This document shows positions 51,254 to 61,585 of a DNA stretch of 64,000 nt, one piece after another (position 1 is the first letter of the stretch; every line of letters begins with the position of its first letter). A program made the position numbers and the translations under genes. Source of the DNA: Prevotellaceae bacterium (GTDB lineage: Bacteria > Bacteroidota > Bacteroidia > Bacteroidales > Bacteroidaceae). A model generated the notes under the pieces. That model was not told the DNA's origin. It made no database searches and was given only the letters and a program-made list of their open reading frames with translations. The stretch is from NCBI GenBank assembly GCA_028726625.1, contig JAQYPT010000092.1, forward strand, positions 28,129-92,128, written 5' to 3'.

Positions 51254-51721
51254 ATGATTGATAAAAGTGTCGTAAAAGAATTGGTTGAAGATTGGCTTCA
51301 GGACAAAGACTATTTCTTGGTGGATGTTGAGGTCAGTAAAGACGACAAGATTGTTGTCGAAATCGACCATGCAGACGGCGTATGGATTGAAGACTGCGTG
51401 GAATTGAGCCGGTACATTGAAGATCGGCTGAACCGTGACGATGAAGACTATGAGTTGGAAGTAGGCTCGGCTGGATTGGGTCAACCTTTCAAGGTGCCAC
51501 AGCAGTACATCAATTTCATAGGAAAAGAGGTTGAGGTGCTTGATGGCGACGGACAGAAATACCGAGGTGTATTGAAATCGGTAGATGGGAACAACTTTGT
51601 TGTGACCGTTGACGAGAAGGTGAAGGTTGAAGGAAAGAAACGCCCAGAGCTACAGCCCGTGGATCATACTTTCCAGATGGACAAGGTGAAGTATACCAAG
51701 TACCTCATCAACTTTAAATGA
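51254..51721 (+). CDS. rimP: Ribosome maturation factor RimP
   Basis: RimP helps assemble the 30S subunit. The 155-residue protein has the N-terminal alpha/beta domain (VVEIDHADGVWIEDCVELSR, then YIEDRL, residues about 35-60; YELEVGSAGLGQPFK) and a C-terminal SH3-like domain (GKEVEVLDGDGQKYRGVLKS). It is the first gene of the conserved rimP-nusA-infB cluster and has its own promoter 118 bp upstream. nusA follows after 50 bp. Confidence 0.95.
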   Translation: MIDKSVVKELVEDWLQDKDYFLVDVEVSKDDKIVVEIDHADGVWIEDCVELSRYIEDRLNRDDEDYELEVGSAGLGQPFKVPQQYINFIGKEVEVLDGDGQKYRGVLKSVDGNNFVVTVDEKVKVEGKKRPELQPVDHTFQMDKVKYTKYLINFK

Positions 51722-51771
51722 TGAGGCAGAAACTGATCATTGAATGAAACTAATATATAACATATAACGCT

Positions 51772-53037
51772 ATGGCAGCAAGAAAGAATGTAGAAGAAAC
51801 CATCAGCATGATTGACACCTTTCGTGAATTTAAAGACACGAAAAACATCGACCGTGCCACATTGGTAAGCGTGTTGGAGGAAAGTTTCCGCAACGTGCTA
51901 GCCAAGATTTATGGTAGCGATGAGAATTTTGACGTTATCGTAAATCCTGATAAGGGCGACTTCGAAATATACCGTAACCGCATCGTTGTGCCGGATGGCG
52001 AGGTGGCGGACGAAAATAAGGAAATATCGCTGAAAGAGGCTCGCGAGATTGAAGACGACTATGAAGAGGGCGAAGAGGTTTCTGAACAAATCGACTTTGC
52101 CAAGTTTGGTCGCCGTGCCATTTTGAATCTTCGACAGACATTGGCTTCAAAAGTGCTGGAGCTGGAACACGACTCGTTGTACAATAAGTATAAGGATCGC
52201 GTGGGACAGGTTATCTCCGGCGAGGTTTACCAGATATGGAAGCGTGAGGTGCTGTTGGTAGACGATGAGAACAACGAGCTGATACTGCCCAAGTCAGAGC
52301 AGATTCCGGCCGACCAATACCGCAAGGGCGAAACCATCCGCGCCGTCATCCTGCGGGTGGACAACGAGAACAACAACCCCAAGATTATCCTCTCGCGTAC
52401 CAGTCCGGTATTCCTGGAACGACTGTTGGAGGCCGAGGTGCCTGAGATTAACGACGGACTCATCTCTATCAAGAAGATTGCCCGCATGCCAGGCGAGCGT
52501 GCGAAGGTGGCCGTAGAGAGCTACGACGACCGTATTGACCCGGTAGGTGCCTGCGTTGGCGTGAAAGGCAGTCGTGTGCACGGCATCGTTCGCGAGCTGT
52601 GCAACGAGAATATCGACGTTATCAACTACACGTCAAACATCAAACTGTTCATTCAGCGCGCGTTGAGCCCCGCTCGCATCAGTAGCATCAACCTGGATGA
52701 GGAGAATCGCAAGGCCGAGGTTTACCTGCAACCCGAAGAGGTGAGCCTGGCCATCGGTCGAGGAGGACTGAACATCAAGTTGGCTTCCATGCTGACAGAA
52801 TTTACCATCGACGTGTACCGTGAAGTTTCAGATGCTGACGCTGACGAAGACATCTACTTGGAAGAGTTTGATGACGAAATCGATCAATGGATTATCGACG
52901 CCATCAAAAGCATCGGCCTTGATACAGCAAAACAGGTGTTGAACGCACCTCGTGAAATGTTAATCGAGAAAGCCGACTTGGAGGAAGAAACCGTCGATCA
53001 CCTGATTCAGGTGTTAAAATCAGAATTTGAACAGTAA
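51772..53037 (+). CDS. nusA: Transcription termination/antitermination factor NusA
   Basis: NusA binds RNA polymerase and nascent RNA and modulates pausing and termination. The 421-residue protein has the N-terminal polymerase-binding domain (1-130, with an acidic stretch EIEDDYEEGEEVSEQ near 95), S1 (about 140-205, QVISGEVYQIWKREVLLVDD), KH1 (about 235-300) and KH2 (about 305-375; GVKGSRVHGIVRELCNENID and AIGRGGLNIKLASMLT). A short acidic and helical tail follows. The length is usual for Bacteroidota, without the extra C-terminal repeats of Proteobacteria. Confidence 0.97.
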   Translation: MAARKNVEETISMIDTFREFKDTKNIDRATLVSVLEESFRNVLAKIYGSDENFDVIVNPDKGDFEIYRNRIVVPDGEVADENKEISLKEAREIEDDYEEGEEVSEQIDFAKFGRRAILNLRQTLASKVLELEHDSLYNKYKDRVGQVISGEVYQIWKREVLLVDDENNELILPKSEQIPADQYRKGETIRAVILRVDNENNNPKIILSRTSPVFLERLLEAEVPEINDGLISIKKIARMPGERAKVAVESYDDRIDPVGACVGVKGSRVHGIVRELCNENIDVINYTSNIKLFIQRALSPARISSINLDEENRKAEVYLQPEEVSLAIGRGGLNIKLASMLTEFTIDVYREVSDADADEDIYLEEFDDEIDQWIIDAIKSIGLDTAKQVLNAPREMLIEKADLEEETVDHLIQVLKSEFEQ

Positions 53038-53153
53038 CACCCCGTGACGCATGCAGCCCTCCGCGAACGAGGACGCTGTAGAAAAACTTCTGCAAATGGG
53101 CAGAACAGTTGGGAGTGTGAACATCAATAAGAACAAGAGTTAAATAATTATCA

Positions 53154-56045
53154 ATGAGCATCAGATTAAACAAAGCATTACGTGAATTAAACATAGGACT
53201 TCAAACGGCAGTTGAATTCCTTGAAAAGAAAAGTGAGCTGGGAGAGGTGAAGGGCGAGCCAAGCTTTAAGTTGAGCGACGCACAATACCAAGCCCTGGTA
53301 GAGGCTTTCAAGCAAGACGCAGAGGTGCGCAATCAGGCGGAAAAGATTTTCCAGAAGAAGCCCAAAGAAAAGAAACGCACTCCCGAGGCAAAGGAAGAGC
53401 GTGTTGAAGAAGTAGTCGAGACAGCTTCATCGCAGCAGCGATACAAACCGCTCGGCAAGATTGACTTGAGCGTATTCGACAAGAAGCCTGCCGCTAAGAA
53501 CGCTGATGCTCAAGACGATCAAAAGGCATCGGAATCACAAGAAAAACCGACAAAGAAGGCTGCTGCCGTCAGCCCAAAGCCTAAAAAAGAAAAAGTAGAG
53601 AAGCCCGCAGAAACACCAAAGGCAGCACCAACTGTGGTGGAAGAAAGCAAGAAGGACGACCAGAAAGCGGAAGTCAAGACCGAGGCACCAATTGTAAAGA
53701 AGGCGCAAGTTGACCAGAAACAAAAGGTTGACGAGCGTGTTGAGCCGCAGGAAAGTGAAACGCCACAGGTAGTTGACGAACCGCAGGAGAGTGAAGAACC
53801 TCAAAGCGGCGGAGACGAAATCTTCCAGACCAAGAGTGAGTTGCGCTTGCAAAATGCGCCCAAGGTGAATGTGTTGGGTAAAATAGACCTCAGCACCATC
53901 AATCAGAGTACTCGACCCAAGAAGAAAACCAAGGAAGAACGTCGCAAAGAACGTGAAGAAAAGCGAGATGGTGGACGCAAAAAGCGGGTACGCATCAATC
54001 AAGAACGGGTGGACATTAATGCCGCTTCTAAGCAAATCGGTAACAATGGCGGAGGCAATAAGTCGGGGAATGCTGACGGACGAAATGCTAATAAGAAAAA
54101 TCGAAAGAACAGAGGACGTAACCAGAAACCGCTGGAGGTGAACGAGGAAGAGGTAGCACGCCAGGTAAAGGAAACGCTGGCCAGACTCACCAGTAAGGGT
54201 ACGCAGAACAGGAAAGGTGCTAAATATCGTAAGGAAAAACGTGATGCCATGCAAGAACGCATGAGTGCGGAAGCAAGGGCAGAACGTAAGGAAAGTAAGG
54301 TACTGAAGCTCACCGAATTCGTGACAGTTAGCGAATTGGCTACGATGATGGATATCGATGTCAACAAACTGATTGGAACCTTGATGAGCATTGGTGTGAT
54401 GGCATCTATCAATCAACGATTGGATGCCGAGACCATCAACTTGGTTGCCGATGAGTTTGGCTTCAAGACCGAATATGTGAGCGCAGAGGTTCAGGAGGCT
54501 GTAGCTGAAGAAATCGACGACGAGAACGACCTGTTGCCTCGCGCACCCATCGTTACCGTGATGGGACACGTAGACCATGGTAAGACGTCTCTGCTGGATC
54601 ACATCCGAAACACCAATGTGATTGAAGGCGAGGCCGGTGGCATTACCCAGCACATCGGTGCTTACAACGTACAGCTGGAGAATGGACGTTTCATCACATT
54701 CCTGGATACTCCTGGTCATGAGGCCTTCACCGCCATGCGTGCCCGCGGTACGCAGGTGACGGATATTGCCATCATCATCATCGCAGCCGACGACAGTGTG
54801 ATGCCTACTACCAAGGAGGCCATCGCGCATGCGCAGGCTGCCAACGTGCCCATGGTGTTCGCCATCAACAAGATTGACAAGCCCGGAGCCAACCCAGATA
54901 AGATTCGTGAAGACTTAGCTCAGATGAACTTGCTGGTTGAAGAGTGGGGTGGAAAATACCAATGTCAGGAAATCAGTGCGAAAAAAGGTATAGGTGTCAA
55001 CGAATTGTTGGAGAAAGTACTCCTCGAGGCCGACATGCTTGACTTGAAAGCCAATCCCAATCGTCGTGCGACGGGTAGTGTCATCGAGTCGAGTTTGGAC
55101 AAGGGACGTGGATATGTTTCTACGGTTTTGGTCAGCAATGGTACGCTGCGTGTGGGTGATGACATCATCGCTGGGACGAGTTGGGGACGCATTAAGGCCA
55201 TGTTCAACGTACGCAACCAGCGTATTGAATCAGCCGAGCCAGCTGAACCTGCCATCATTCTCGGACTGAACGGTGCGCCCACGGCCGGTGATCAGTTCCA
55301 TGTGCTGGAAACAGAGCAGGAGGTTCGCGACATTGCCAACAAGCGTATGCAGCTGCAACGCGAGCAAGGATTGCGTACACAGAAGCGCCTGACGCTGAGT
55401 GACGTATCACATCGTATCGCTCTTGGGTCATTCAAAGAACTGAACATTATTGTCAAAGGTGACACCGATGGTAGTATCGAGGCTTTGAGTGACTCGTTCA
55501 TCAAGATGTCTACCGAGAAGATTAACGTCAATGTTATCTTCAAGTCGGTAGGTCAGATCAGTGAGAGCGACGTTACCTTGGCAGATGCTTCCGACGCCAT
55601 CATTGTGGGCTTCCAGGTTCGTCCGTCTGCTTCTGCCCGTAAACTGGCCGAACAGAACGGTGTTGAAATCAACACTTACTCCGTCATCTACGACGCCATT
55701 GATGACGTGAGGTCGGCTATGGAAGGCATGCTTGACAAGGTAACCAAGGAGGTAGTCACTGGCGAGGTTGAGGTGAAGCAAGTTTACAAGATTTCAAAGG
55801 TGGGAACCGTAGCTGGTGCCATGGTTACCGATGGCAAGGTACACCGCTCAGACAAAGCTCGAGTTGTTCGCGACGGAATCGTTGTTCACACCGCTGCTAT
55901 CAATGCGTTGAAGCGGTATAAGGACGATGTGAAGGAAGTGGCAACCGGTTTCGAGTGTGGTATCAGTCTGGTTAATTTCAATGATATCCAGGAAGGTGAC
56001 ATCATAGAAACCTTTACAGAAATAGAAGTAAAGCAAACGTTGTAA
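53154..56045 (+). CDS. infB: Translation initiation factor IF-2
   Basis: IF-2 is the GTPase that brings initiator tRNA to the 30S subunit. The 963-residue protein has a long N-terminal region (1-380) that is rich in Lys, Glu and Gln with a short IF2 N-domain ([20 protein letters not shown]). The G domain (from about residue 463) has [29 protein letters not shown] and NKIDK. Domains II, III and C2 end in [19 protein letters not shown]. The basic stretch [20 protein letters not shown] near 260 is typical. The gap to nusA (116 bp) has no terminator; octamer repeats follow its stop. Confidence 0.98.
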   Translation: MSIRLNKALRELNIGLQTAVEFLEKKSELGEVKGEPSFKLSDAQYQALVEAFKQDAEVRNQAEKIFQKKPKEKKRTPEAKEERVEEVVETASSQQRYKPLGKIDLSVFDKKPAAKNADAQDDQKASESQEKPTKKAAAVSPKPKKEKVEKPAETPKAAPTVVEESKKDDQKAEVKTEAPIVKKAQVDQKQKVDERVEPQESETPQVVDEPQESEEPQSGGDEIFQTKSELRLQNAPKVNVLGKIDLSTINQSTRPKKKTKEERRKEREEKRDGGRKKRVRINQERVDINAASKQIGNNGGGNKSGNADGRNANKKNRKNRGRNQKPLEVNEEEVARQVKETLARLTSKGTQNRKGAKYRKEKRDAMQERMSAEARAERKESKVLKLTEFVTVSELATMMDIDVNKLIGTLMSIGVMASINQRLDAETINLVADEFGFKTEYVSAEVQEAVAEEIDDENDLLPRAPIVTVMGHVDHGKTSLLDHIRNTNVIEGEAGGITQHIGAYNVQLENGRFITFLDTPGHEAFTAMRARGTQVTDIAIIIIAADDSVMPTTKEAIAHAQAANVPMVFAINKIDKPGANPDKIREDLAQMNLLVEEWGGKYQCQEISAKKGIGVNELLEKVLLEADMLDLKANPNRRATGSVIESSLDKGRGYVSTVLVSNGTLRVGDDIIAGTSWGRIKAMFNVRNQRIESAEPAEPAIILGLNGAPTAGDQFHVLETEQEVRDIANKRMQLQREQGLRTQKRLTLSDVSHRIALGSFKELNIIVKGDTDGSIEALSDSFIKMSTEKINVNVIFKSVGQISESDVTLADASDAIIVGFQVRPSASARKLAEQNGVEINTYSVIYDAIDDVRSAMEGMLDKVTKEVVTGEVEVKQVYKISKVGTVAGAMVTDGKVHRSDKARVVRDGIVVHTAAINALKRYKDDVKEVATGFECGISLVNFNDIQEGDIIETFTEIEVKQTL

Positions 56046-56180
56046 GTTTGAGCGTGTGAGTTTTGAGTTGATAAGTTCTTGAGTTGTTAAGCTTTTGCGT
56101 TCGTAAATACTTCAATTTATGAACCCTTGAGCACCAACAACTCGTCAACTCGTTAACTTGTGAACTCGTCAACTAACAAA
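56046..56180. repeat. Inverted arrays of 8-bp repeats between infB and sufB
   Basis: The left arm (about 56060-56094) reads TGAGTTTT GAGTTGAT AAGTTCTT GAGTTGTT. The right arm (about 56136-56180) reads AACTCGTC AACTCGTT AACTTGTG AACTCGTC AACTAACA. The units have the same 8-bp period and are reverse complements, so a long imperfect stem-loop is possible. It may end or slow transcription from infB into the suf genes. The same family occurs at 62341-62458. Confidence 0.75.
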
Positions 56181-56243
56181 CTAATCATATCATCTATTGC
56201 AGGGGCGTCCATGAAACATCAGGGAGTTCCTGCATTTACATTT

Positions 56244-57695
56244 ATGGAAGAAGTAAATAACACGAACAACGAATACGTCAGAAAGCTGACCGAACAGAAG
56301 TACGAGTTTGGCTTTACCACTGACGTTCATACCGAGATTATAGAGAAGGGGCTCAATGAGGATGTCATTCGGCTCATTTCCGACAAGAAAGGAGAGCCGG
56401 AATGGATGCTCGAATTTCGCCTGAAAGCGTATCGACATTGGCTGACAATGACACAACCCTCATGGGGACATGTGACGTTGCCCGACATTAATTACCAAGA
56501 AATCTCCTATTATGCCGACCCAATGGCGAAGAAACCGGCCAACAAGGAGCTTGATCCAGAATTGGAAAAGACGTTCGACAAGCTGGGTATTCCATTGGAA
56601 GAACGGTTGGCACTCAGTGGAACGGCCGTTGATGCCATTATGGACTCTGTGTCTGTGAAGACCACCTTCAAGGAAAAACTGAAGGAGAAAGGCGTCATCT
56701 TCTGTTCCATGGGCGAGGCTATCAAGGAGCATTCTGCCTTGGTGCGCCAGTACTTAGGCACGGTAGTTCCTTATTATGACAATTTCTTTGCAGCCCTGAA
56801 CAGCGCTGTTTTCAGTGATGGCTCGTTCGTTTACATCCCCAAAGGCGTGCGCTGTCCCATGGAGTTAAGTTCGTATTTCCGCATCAACGCGCGCAATACC
56901 GGACAGTTTGAGCGAACGTTGATTGTGGCTGAAGACGATGCGTATGTGAGTTATCTCGAAGGCTGCACCGCTCCGATGCGCGATGAGAATCAACTTCATG
57001 CCGCAATCGTGGAGATCATCGTGATGAACAATGCCGAGGTGAAATACTCAACCGTTCAGAATTGGTATCCCGGAGACGAACATGGCAAGGGCGGAGTGCT
57101 CAACTTGGTCACCAAAAGGGGCGATTGTCGGGGAGTCAACTCCAAGCTCTCGTGGACGCAAGTCGAAACAGGTAGCGCCATTACATGGAAATATCCATCT
57201 TGTATCTTGCGTGGAGACGGCTCGCAGGCCGAGTTCTATTCAGTGGCAGTGACCAATCATCATCAAGAAGCCGACACGGGTACGAAGATGATTCACATGG
57301 GAAAGAACACCACGAGCACCATCATTTCAAAGGGAATTAGTGCTGGACACAGCCAAAACTCCTATCGAGGATTGGTTCGTGCAACCGCCAATGCTGACAA
57401 TGCGCGCAACTACAGCTCGTGCGACAGTCTGCTGTTGGGAAGCGAATGTGGTGCCCATACGTTCCCCTATATGGACATTCATAACGACAGTGCCATCGTT
57501 GAGCATGAGGCCACGACGAGCAAAATCAGTGAAGACCAGCTCTTTTATTGCAATCAGCGGGGCATTCCTACGGAAGATGCCGTTGGCCTGATTGTCAATG
57601 GATATGCCAAGGAAGTATTAAACAAGTTGCCGATGGAGTTCGCAGTCGAGGCGCAAAAGTTGCTTTCCGTCTCGCTGGAGGGCACCGTTGGATAA
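56244..57695 (+). CDS. sufB: Fe-S cluster assembly protein SufB
   Basis: SufB is the scaffold subunit of the SufBCD complex that builds Fe-S clusters. From the ATG at 56244 ([15 protein letters not shown]) it has 483 residues, the usual length. The beta-helix core includes [49 protein letters not shown], the conserved stretch [40 protein letters not shown] and, near the end, DCDSLL-like [19 protein letters not shown]. An earlier GTG at 56160 lies in the 8-bp repeats and would add 28 unlikely residues. sufC follows after 25 bp. Confidence 0.97.
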   Translation: MEEVNNTNNEYVRKLTEQKYEFGFTTDVHTEIIEKGLNEDVIRLISDKKGEPEWMLEFRLKAYRHWLTMTQPSWGHVTLPDINYQEISYYADPMAKKPANKELDPELEKTFDKLGIPLEERLALSGTAVDAIMDSVSVKTTFKEKLKEKGVIFCSMGEAIKEHSALVRQYLGTVVPYYDNFFAALNSAVFSDGSFVYIPKGVRCPMELSSYFRINARNTGQFERTLIVAEDDAYVSYLEGCTAPMRDENQLHAAIVEIIVMNNAEVKYSTVQNWYPGDEHGKGGVLNLVTKRGDCRGVNSKLSWTQVETGSAITWKYPSCILRGDGSQAEFYSVAVTNHHQEADTGTKMIHMGKNTTSTIISKGISAGHSQNSYRGLVRATANADNARNYSSCDSLLLGSECGAHTFPYMDIHNDSAIVEHEATTSKISEDQLFYCNQRGIPTEDAVGLIVNGYAKEVLNKLPMEFAVEAQKLLSVSLEGTVG

Positions 57696-57720
57696 ACCGA
57701 TTTATATCAAAAGAAACATT

Positions 57721-58470
57721 ATGTTAGAGGTAAAGAATTTACATGCCACCATCAACGGCAAAGAAATATTGAAAGGAATCAATCTTGTCATCAAGACAGG
57801 AGAAGTACATGCCATCATGGGACCTAACGGTTCGGGCAAGAGTACCTTGAGCGCAGTGCTCGTGGGCAATCCGATGTACGAGGTTACGCAGGGCGAAGTG
57901 ACATTCAATGGCAAAGACCTGTTGGCCATGGCGCCAGAAGATCGCGCACACGAGGGATTGTTTCTCTCTTTCCAATATCCCGTGGAAATCCCTGGTGTGT
58001 CCATGACTAATTTCATGCGGGCAGCCATCAACGAGAAGCGAAAGTATCAAGGACTGGAGCCGATGAGTGCCGGCGACTTCATCAAGTTGATGAAGGAAAA
58101 GCGAAAGGTGGTTGAGTTAGACAGCAAACTGTCCAACCGCAGCGTGAACGAAGGATTCAGTGGCGGAGAGAAAAAACGCAACGAAATCTTCCAAATGGCG
58201 ATGCTCGAGCCTACTCTCTCCATTCTCGATGAGACGGATTCGGGCTTGGATGTAGACGCTCTTCGCGTGGTTGCCGAAGGTGTCAACAAGCTCAAGAGGC
58301 CCGATACCAGCACCATTGTCATCACACATTACGACCGTTTGCTCGATTTAATCAAGCCCGACATCGTTCATGTGCTATTCAATGGACGCATTGTGAAGAC
58401 CGGAGGGCCTGAATTGGCCAAGGAAATCGAAGACAAGGGGTACGACTGGATTAAGGCGGAGGCAGAATGA
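57721..58470 (+). CDS. sufC: Fe-S cluster assembly ATPase SufC
   Basis: The 249-residue ABC-type ATPase drives conformational change of the SufBCD complex. It has Walker A GPNGSGKSTL near residue 37, the signature SGGEKKRNEIFQMA near 145 and Walker B SILDETDSGLDVDALR near 170, then TIVITHYDRLLD. The ATG at 57721 (MLEVKNLHATING) is the proper start; an in-frame codon 11 positions earlier overlaps sufB. Its stop overlaps the start of sufD by 4 bp. Confidence 0.97.
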   Translation: MLEVKNLHATINGKEILKGINLVIKTGEVHAIMGPNGSGKSTLSAVLVGNPMYEVTQGEVTFNGKDLLAMAPEDRAHEGLFLSFQYPVEIPGVSMTNFMRAAINEKRKYQGLEPMSAGDFIKLMKEKRKVVELDSKLSNRSVNEGFSGGEKKRNEIFQMAMLEPTLSILDETDSGLDVDALRVVAEGVNKLKRPDTSTIVITHYDRLLDLIKPDIVHVLFNGRIVKTGGPELAKEIEDKGYDWIKAEAE

Positions 58471-59810
58471 TGAACAGTGAGAAACAATATGTCGACCTGT
58501 ATGCGGATGCCCGCGCCATGATCTTTCAGCATGGTTCGCCCGTGATGAATGACATTCGTGACGCTGCTTTCGAAGATTTTAAGCGCCAAGGTTTCCCATC
58601 ACGCAAGGTTGAACGCTATCGCTATACGGATATGGCGGCGCTTTTTGAACCCAATTATGGATTGAACCTCAACCGGTTGGATATCCCCGTAAAACCCTAT
58701 GAGGCTTTCAAGTGCAGCGTACCCAATTTGAGTACTTCGCTTTACTTCATCGTCAACGACGCTTTTCACGCCAAGGCGCTGCCCAAAGCAACGCTGCCCG
58801 AAGGTGTCATCGTCGACTCATTGCGGAAGGTGGCCGACACACATCCGCAATTGGTGAGCAAGTATTATGCCCAACTGGCCGAAACAAAGGGCGATGCCAT
58901 CACCGCACTGAACACCATGTTGGCGCAAGATGGCCTCTTCATCTATGTGCCCAAGCGGGTGAAGATTGACCGTGCTGTCCAGGTGGTGAACCTCCTTCGC
59001 TCTGATGTCGACCTGATGGTGAACCGACGAGTGCTCATCGTGCTGGATGAAGGAGCCGAGGCCAAGTTCCTTTTCTGCGACCATACCATGGACGACAAGC
59101 ATTTTCTGGCCACGCAAGTAATCGAGGCTTATGTGGGCGAGAATGCCTCGCTCGACCTTTATTGCATGGAGGAAACGCACGAACACAATACCCGCGTGAG
59201 CAACGTGTATGTGGAACAGCAGGCAAACAGTCGCTTCAATCACAACGTGCTCACGCTGCACAATGGCATTACGCGCAACCAACTCAACTTGGTGTTCCGT
59301 GGCGAAGGGGCGTCTTGTTGCTGCAACGGCTGCGTCATTGCTGACAAAAAGCAGCATGTGGACAACAACACGTTCATTCGTCATGCCGTGCCTCACTGCG
59401 AAAGTCATGAACTGTACAAGTACGTTCTCGATGGTCAGGCCACGGGAGCCTTCGCCGGTAGGGTGCTTGTAGAGAAGGGAGCGCAGAAGACCAACTCGGA
59501 GATGCGCAATCAAAACCTCTGCACCACGAAGCAGGCGCGCATGTACACGCAGCCTGAGTTGGAGATTTATGCCGACGATGTGAAATGTGGTCATGGTTCT
59601 ACCGTGGGTCAACTCAACGACCAGGCTATGTTCTACATGCGCCAACGCGGCATCAGTGAGCAGGAAGCCAAGCTGTTGTTGGAGTTTGCCTTCATCAATG
59701 AGGTGGTCGATAGCATGCAGCTCGAACCGTTGAAAGACCGTCTGCACTACTTGGTTGAGAAGCGCTTCAGAGGCGAACTCGACAAGTGTGCGGGATGTAG
59801 AAATTGTTAA
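58467..59810 (+). CDS. sufD: Fe-S cluster assembly protein SufD
   Basis: SufD is the partner of SufB and SufC in the scaffold complex. The 447-residue protein has the N-terminal helical domain (residues 1-100; RKVERYRYTDMAALFEPNYG) and the beta-helix core (ALNTMLAQDGLFIYVPKRVK, FLFCDHTMDDKHFLATQVIE, NHNVLTLHNGITRNQLNLVF, KCGHGSTVGQLNDQAMFYMR). The C-terminal end has GELDKCAGCRNC, as in many Bacteroidota. It overlaps sufC by 4 bp (translational coupling). A terminator-like hairpin follows before sufS. Confidence 0.96.
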   Translation: MMNSEKQYVDLYADARAMIFQHGSPVMNDIRDAAFEDFKRQGFPSRKVERYRYTDMAALFEPNYGLNLNRLDIPVKPYEAFKCSVPNLSTSLYFIVNDAFHAKALPKATLPEGVIVDSLRKVADTHPQLVSKYYAQLAETKGDAITALNTMLAQDGLFIYVPKRVKIDRAVQVVNLLRSDVDLMVNRRVLIVLDEGAEAKFLFCDHTMDDKHFLATQVIEAYVGENASLDLYCMEETHEHNTRVSNVYVEQQANSRFNHNVLTLHNGITRNQLNLVFRGEGASCCCNGCVIADKKQHVDNNTFIRHAVPHCESHELYKYVLDGQATGAFAGRVLVEKGAQKTNSEMRNQNLCTTKQARMYTQPELEIYADDVKCGHGSTVGQLNDQAMFYMRQRGISEQEAKLLLEFAFINEVVDSMQLEPLKDRLHYLVEKRFRGELDKCAGCRNC

Positions 59811-59824
59811 TCAACCCATCATTG

Positions 59825-59870
59825 CCTCCCCCAAGTGCTTTCAAAAGCAAACTTGGGCGGAGGTTTTTTC
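59825..59870 (+). terminator. Terminator-like hairpin between sufD and sufS
   Basis: CCTCC-CCC-AAGT pairs with ACTT-GGG-C-GGAGG, with one bulge and an inner GCTT/AAGC, followed by six T (59864-59869). It predicts at least partial termination, so sufS may depend on read-through or on its own promoter (not identified). Confidence 0.75.
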
Positions 59871-59962
59871 GTGAACGTTCAAACCAATCATCCGTGACTG
59901 GCCCAACCGATAGTCGGCTCCGAGCGACCTTGTGACCAGTCCTACCCATACATTTTCATTCT

Positions 59963-61177
59963 ATGTACGATATTTCTTCCATCCGTCAGGATTTTCCCAT
60001 CCTCTCCCGAAAGGTCTACGACAAGCCCTTAATCTACTTGGACAATGCGGCCACCACGCAGAAACCCTTGTGCGTGTTGGATGCCATGCGTGACGAATAC
60101 CTCAACGTCAACGCCAACGTCCACCGCGGCGTGCACTGGATGTCGCAGCAGGCCACCGAACTTCACGAGGCTGCCCGCGAGACGGTGCGCCGCTTCATCA
60201 ATGCCCGCTCTGCCGCTGAGGTGGTTTTCACCCGAGGCACCACCGAGGGTTTGAACCTCATCGCCTCCACCTATTGTCAGGCGTTCATGCGCGAAGGCGA
60301 TGAAGTAATCGTCTCTGCCATGGAGCATCATTCCAACATTGTGCCTTGGCAGCTGCAAGCTCAGCAGAGGGGCATCGTGCTCAAAGTGGTTCCGATGACC
60401 GATACGGGGGAGCTGATGCTCGACGAATACGACAAGTTGTTTACCGACAAAACCAAATTGGTGAGCCTCACGCAGGTGAGCAACGTGCTAGGTACCGTCA
60501 ATCCCGTGAAGCAGATGACGGCCACGGCGCATGCCCATGGCGTGCCGGTGGTGATAGACGGTGCGCAGAGTGCGCCCCACTTCAAGGTAGACATGCAAGA
60601 TGTTGATTGCGATTTCTTCGTTTTCAGCGGTCACAAAGCATACGGTCCCACGGGCATTGGCGTGCTGTATGGTAAGGAAGAATGGCTCGAACGCTTGCCA
60701 CCCTATCAGGGAGGAGGCGAGATGATCAGCCATGTGTCGTTCGACAAGGTTTCTTTCGAGCGACCGCCATTGAAGTTCGAGGCGGGCACACCCGATTACA
60801 TTGCCACGCATGGGTTGGCCGTCGCGCTCGATTACCTGTCATCCTTGGGCATGGACAACATAGCCAAGCACGAACACGAGCTGACCGCTTACGCCCTTGA
60901 GCGCATGCAAACCATTCCTGGGATGCGCATCTTCGGCGAGGCGGCCCATCGCGACGCGGTCATCAGCTTTCAGGTTGGCCACATCCACCACATGGACATG
61001 GGCACCTTGTTGGATAGGCTCGGCATCGCCATTCGTACAGGGCACCACTGCGCGCAGCCGCTGATGCAGCGGTTGGGTGTTTTAGGAACGGCACGCGCCT
61101 CCTTCGCTTTGTACAACACACGCGAGGAGGTCGACCAACTTGTTGCGGGCATTGAGCGCGTCAGTCGGATGTTCTAA
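59963..61177 (+). CDS. sufS: Cysteine desulfurase SufS
   Basis: This PLP enzyme takes sulfur from cysteine for the SufBCD scaffold. The 404-residue type II (SufS/CsdA) protein has RKVYDKPLIYLDNAATTQKP at the N-terminus, the PLP lysine in FVFSGHKAYGPTGIGVLYG near residue 225, and the active-site Cys in IRTGHHCAQPLMQRLG near 360. SufS Cys loops are short, as here. It lies 152 bp behind sufD; no sufE or sufU gene is seen. The stop codon abuts the stop of the convergent gene on the other strand. Confidence 0.96.
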   Translation: MYDISSIRQDFPILSRKVYDKPLIYLDNAATTQKPLCVLDAMRDEYLNVNANVHRGVHWMSQQATELHEAARETVRRFINARSAAEVVFTRGTTEGLNLIASTYCQAFMREGDEVIVSAMEHHSNIVPWQLQAQQRGIVLKVVPMTDTGELMLDEYDKLFTDKTKLVSLTQVSNVLGTVNPVKQMTATAHAHGVPVVIDGAQSAPHFKVDMQDVDCDFFVFSGHKAYGPTGIGVLYGKEEWLERLPPYQGGGEMISHVSFDKVSFERPPLKFEAGTPDYIATHGLAVALDYLSSLGMDNIAKHEHELTAYALERMQTIPGMRIFGEAAHRDAVISFQVGHIHHMDMGTLLDRLGIAIRTGHHCAQPLMQRLGVLGTARASFALYNTREEVDQLVAGIERVSRMF

Positions 61178-61453
61178 TCAGAACGCTTGTTTGCATTTCC
61201 ACAAGGCGTTCAGCAGCCACAGGCAGCAAACCATGCGCACGGCGAACGGCGCTTCGATGGGAAACACGGTCATCACGAATGCCAGTTGGGCATTCAGCAG
61301 CAATAGCGTCTGCCGCGTGTTCACCTCACGTTCCATCACTTTGGCGTAATAACGCCGCAAAAGTTCTATCGGCATCAATAATTTACCGATGACGTGCTGA
61401 TAATTGAAACGTGCCGAGGGTGTGCTTTCTGATAAAAGAATGTTCTTTTCCAT
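61178..61453 (-). CDS. Small conserved-looking membrane-associated protein
   Basis: The 91-residue protein (start MEKNILLSESTPSARFNYQH at 61453) has a polar, helical N-terminus and a hydrophobic stretch FVMTVFPIEAPFAVRMVCCL then WLLNALW, probably one or two membrane segments. The promoter TACTTTTG (61494-61501, minus strand) sits 41 bp upstream and excludes the longer in-frame start at 61534. I do not recognise the family. Its stop codon directly abuts that of sufS on the other strand. Confidence 0.62.
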   Translation of the reverse strand: MEKNILLSESTPSARFNYQHVIGKLLMPIELLRRYYAKVMEREVNTRQTLLLLNAQLAFVMTVFPIEAPFAVRMVCCLWLLNALWKCKQAF

Positions 61454-61585
61454 TGTCGTTTGTATTTGATGGTTTATGTTCTGTTTGATACGGCAAAAGT
61501 ACGACAAGAGTTGGAACTCATTTTTCCATACCAAACAAAGGTAGTTAATACTTGTTGTAGGTTAACTTTATTTCACATATAGAGG

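Noticed and set aside
53535..54830. 431-codon minus-strand frame opposite infB
   Set aside because: It is a mirror of the Lys/Glu-rich IF-2 region and gives an artificial Phe/Leu-rich product; infB is certain.
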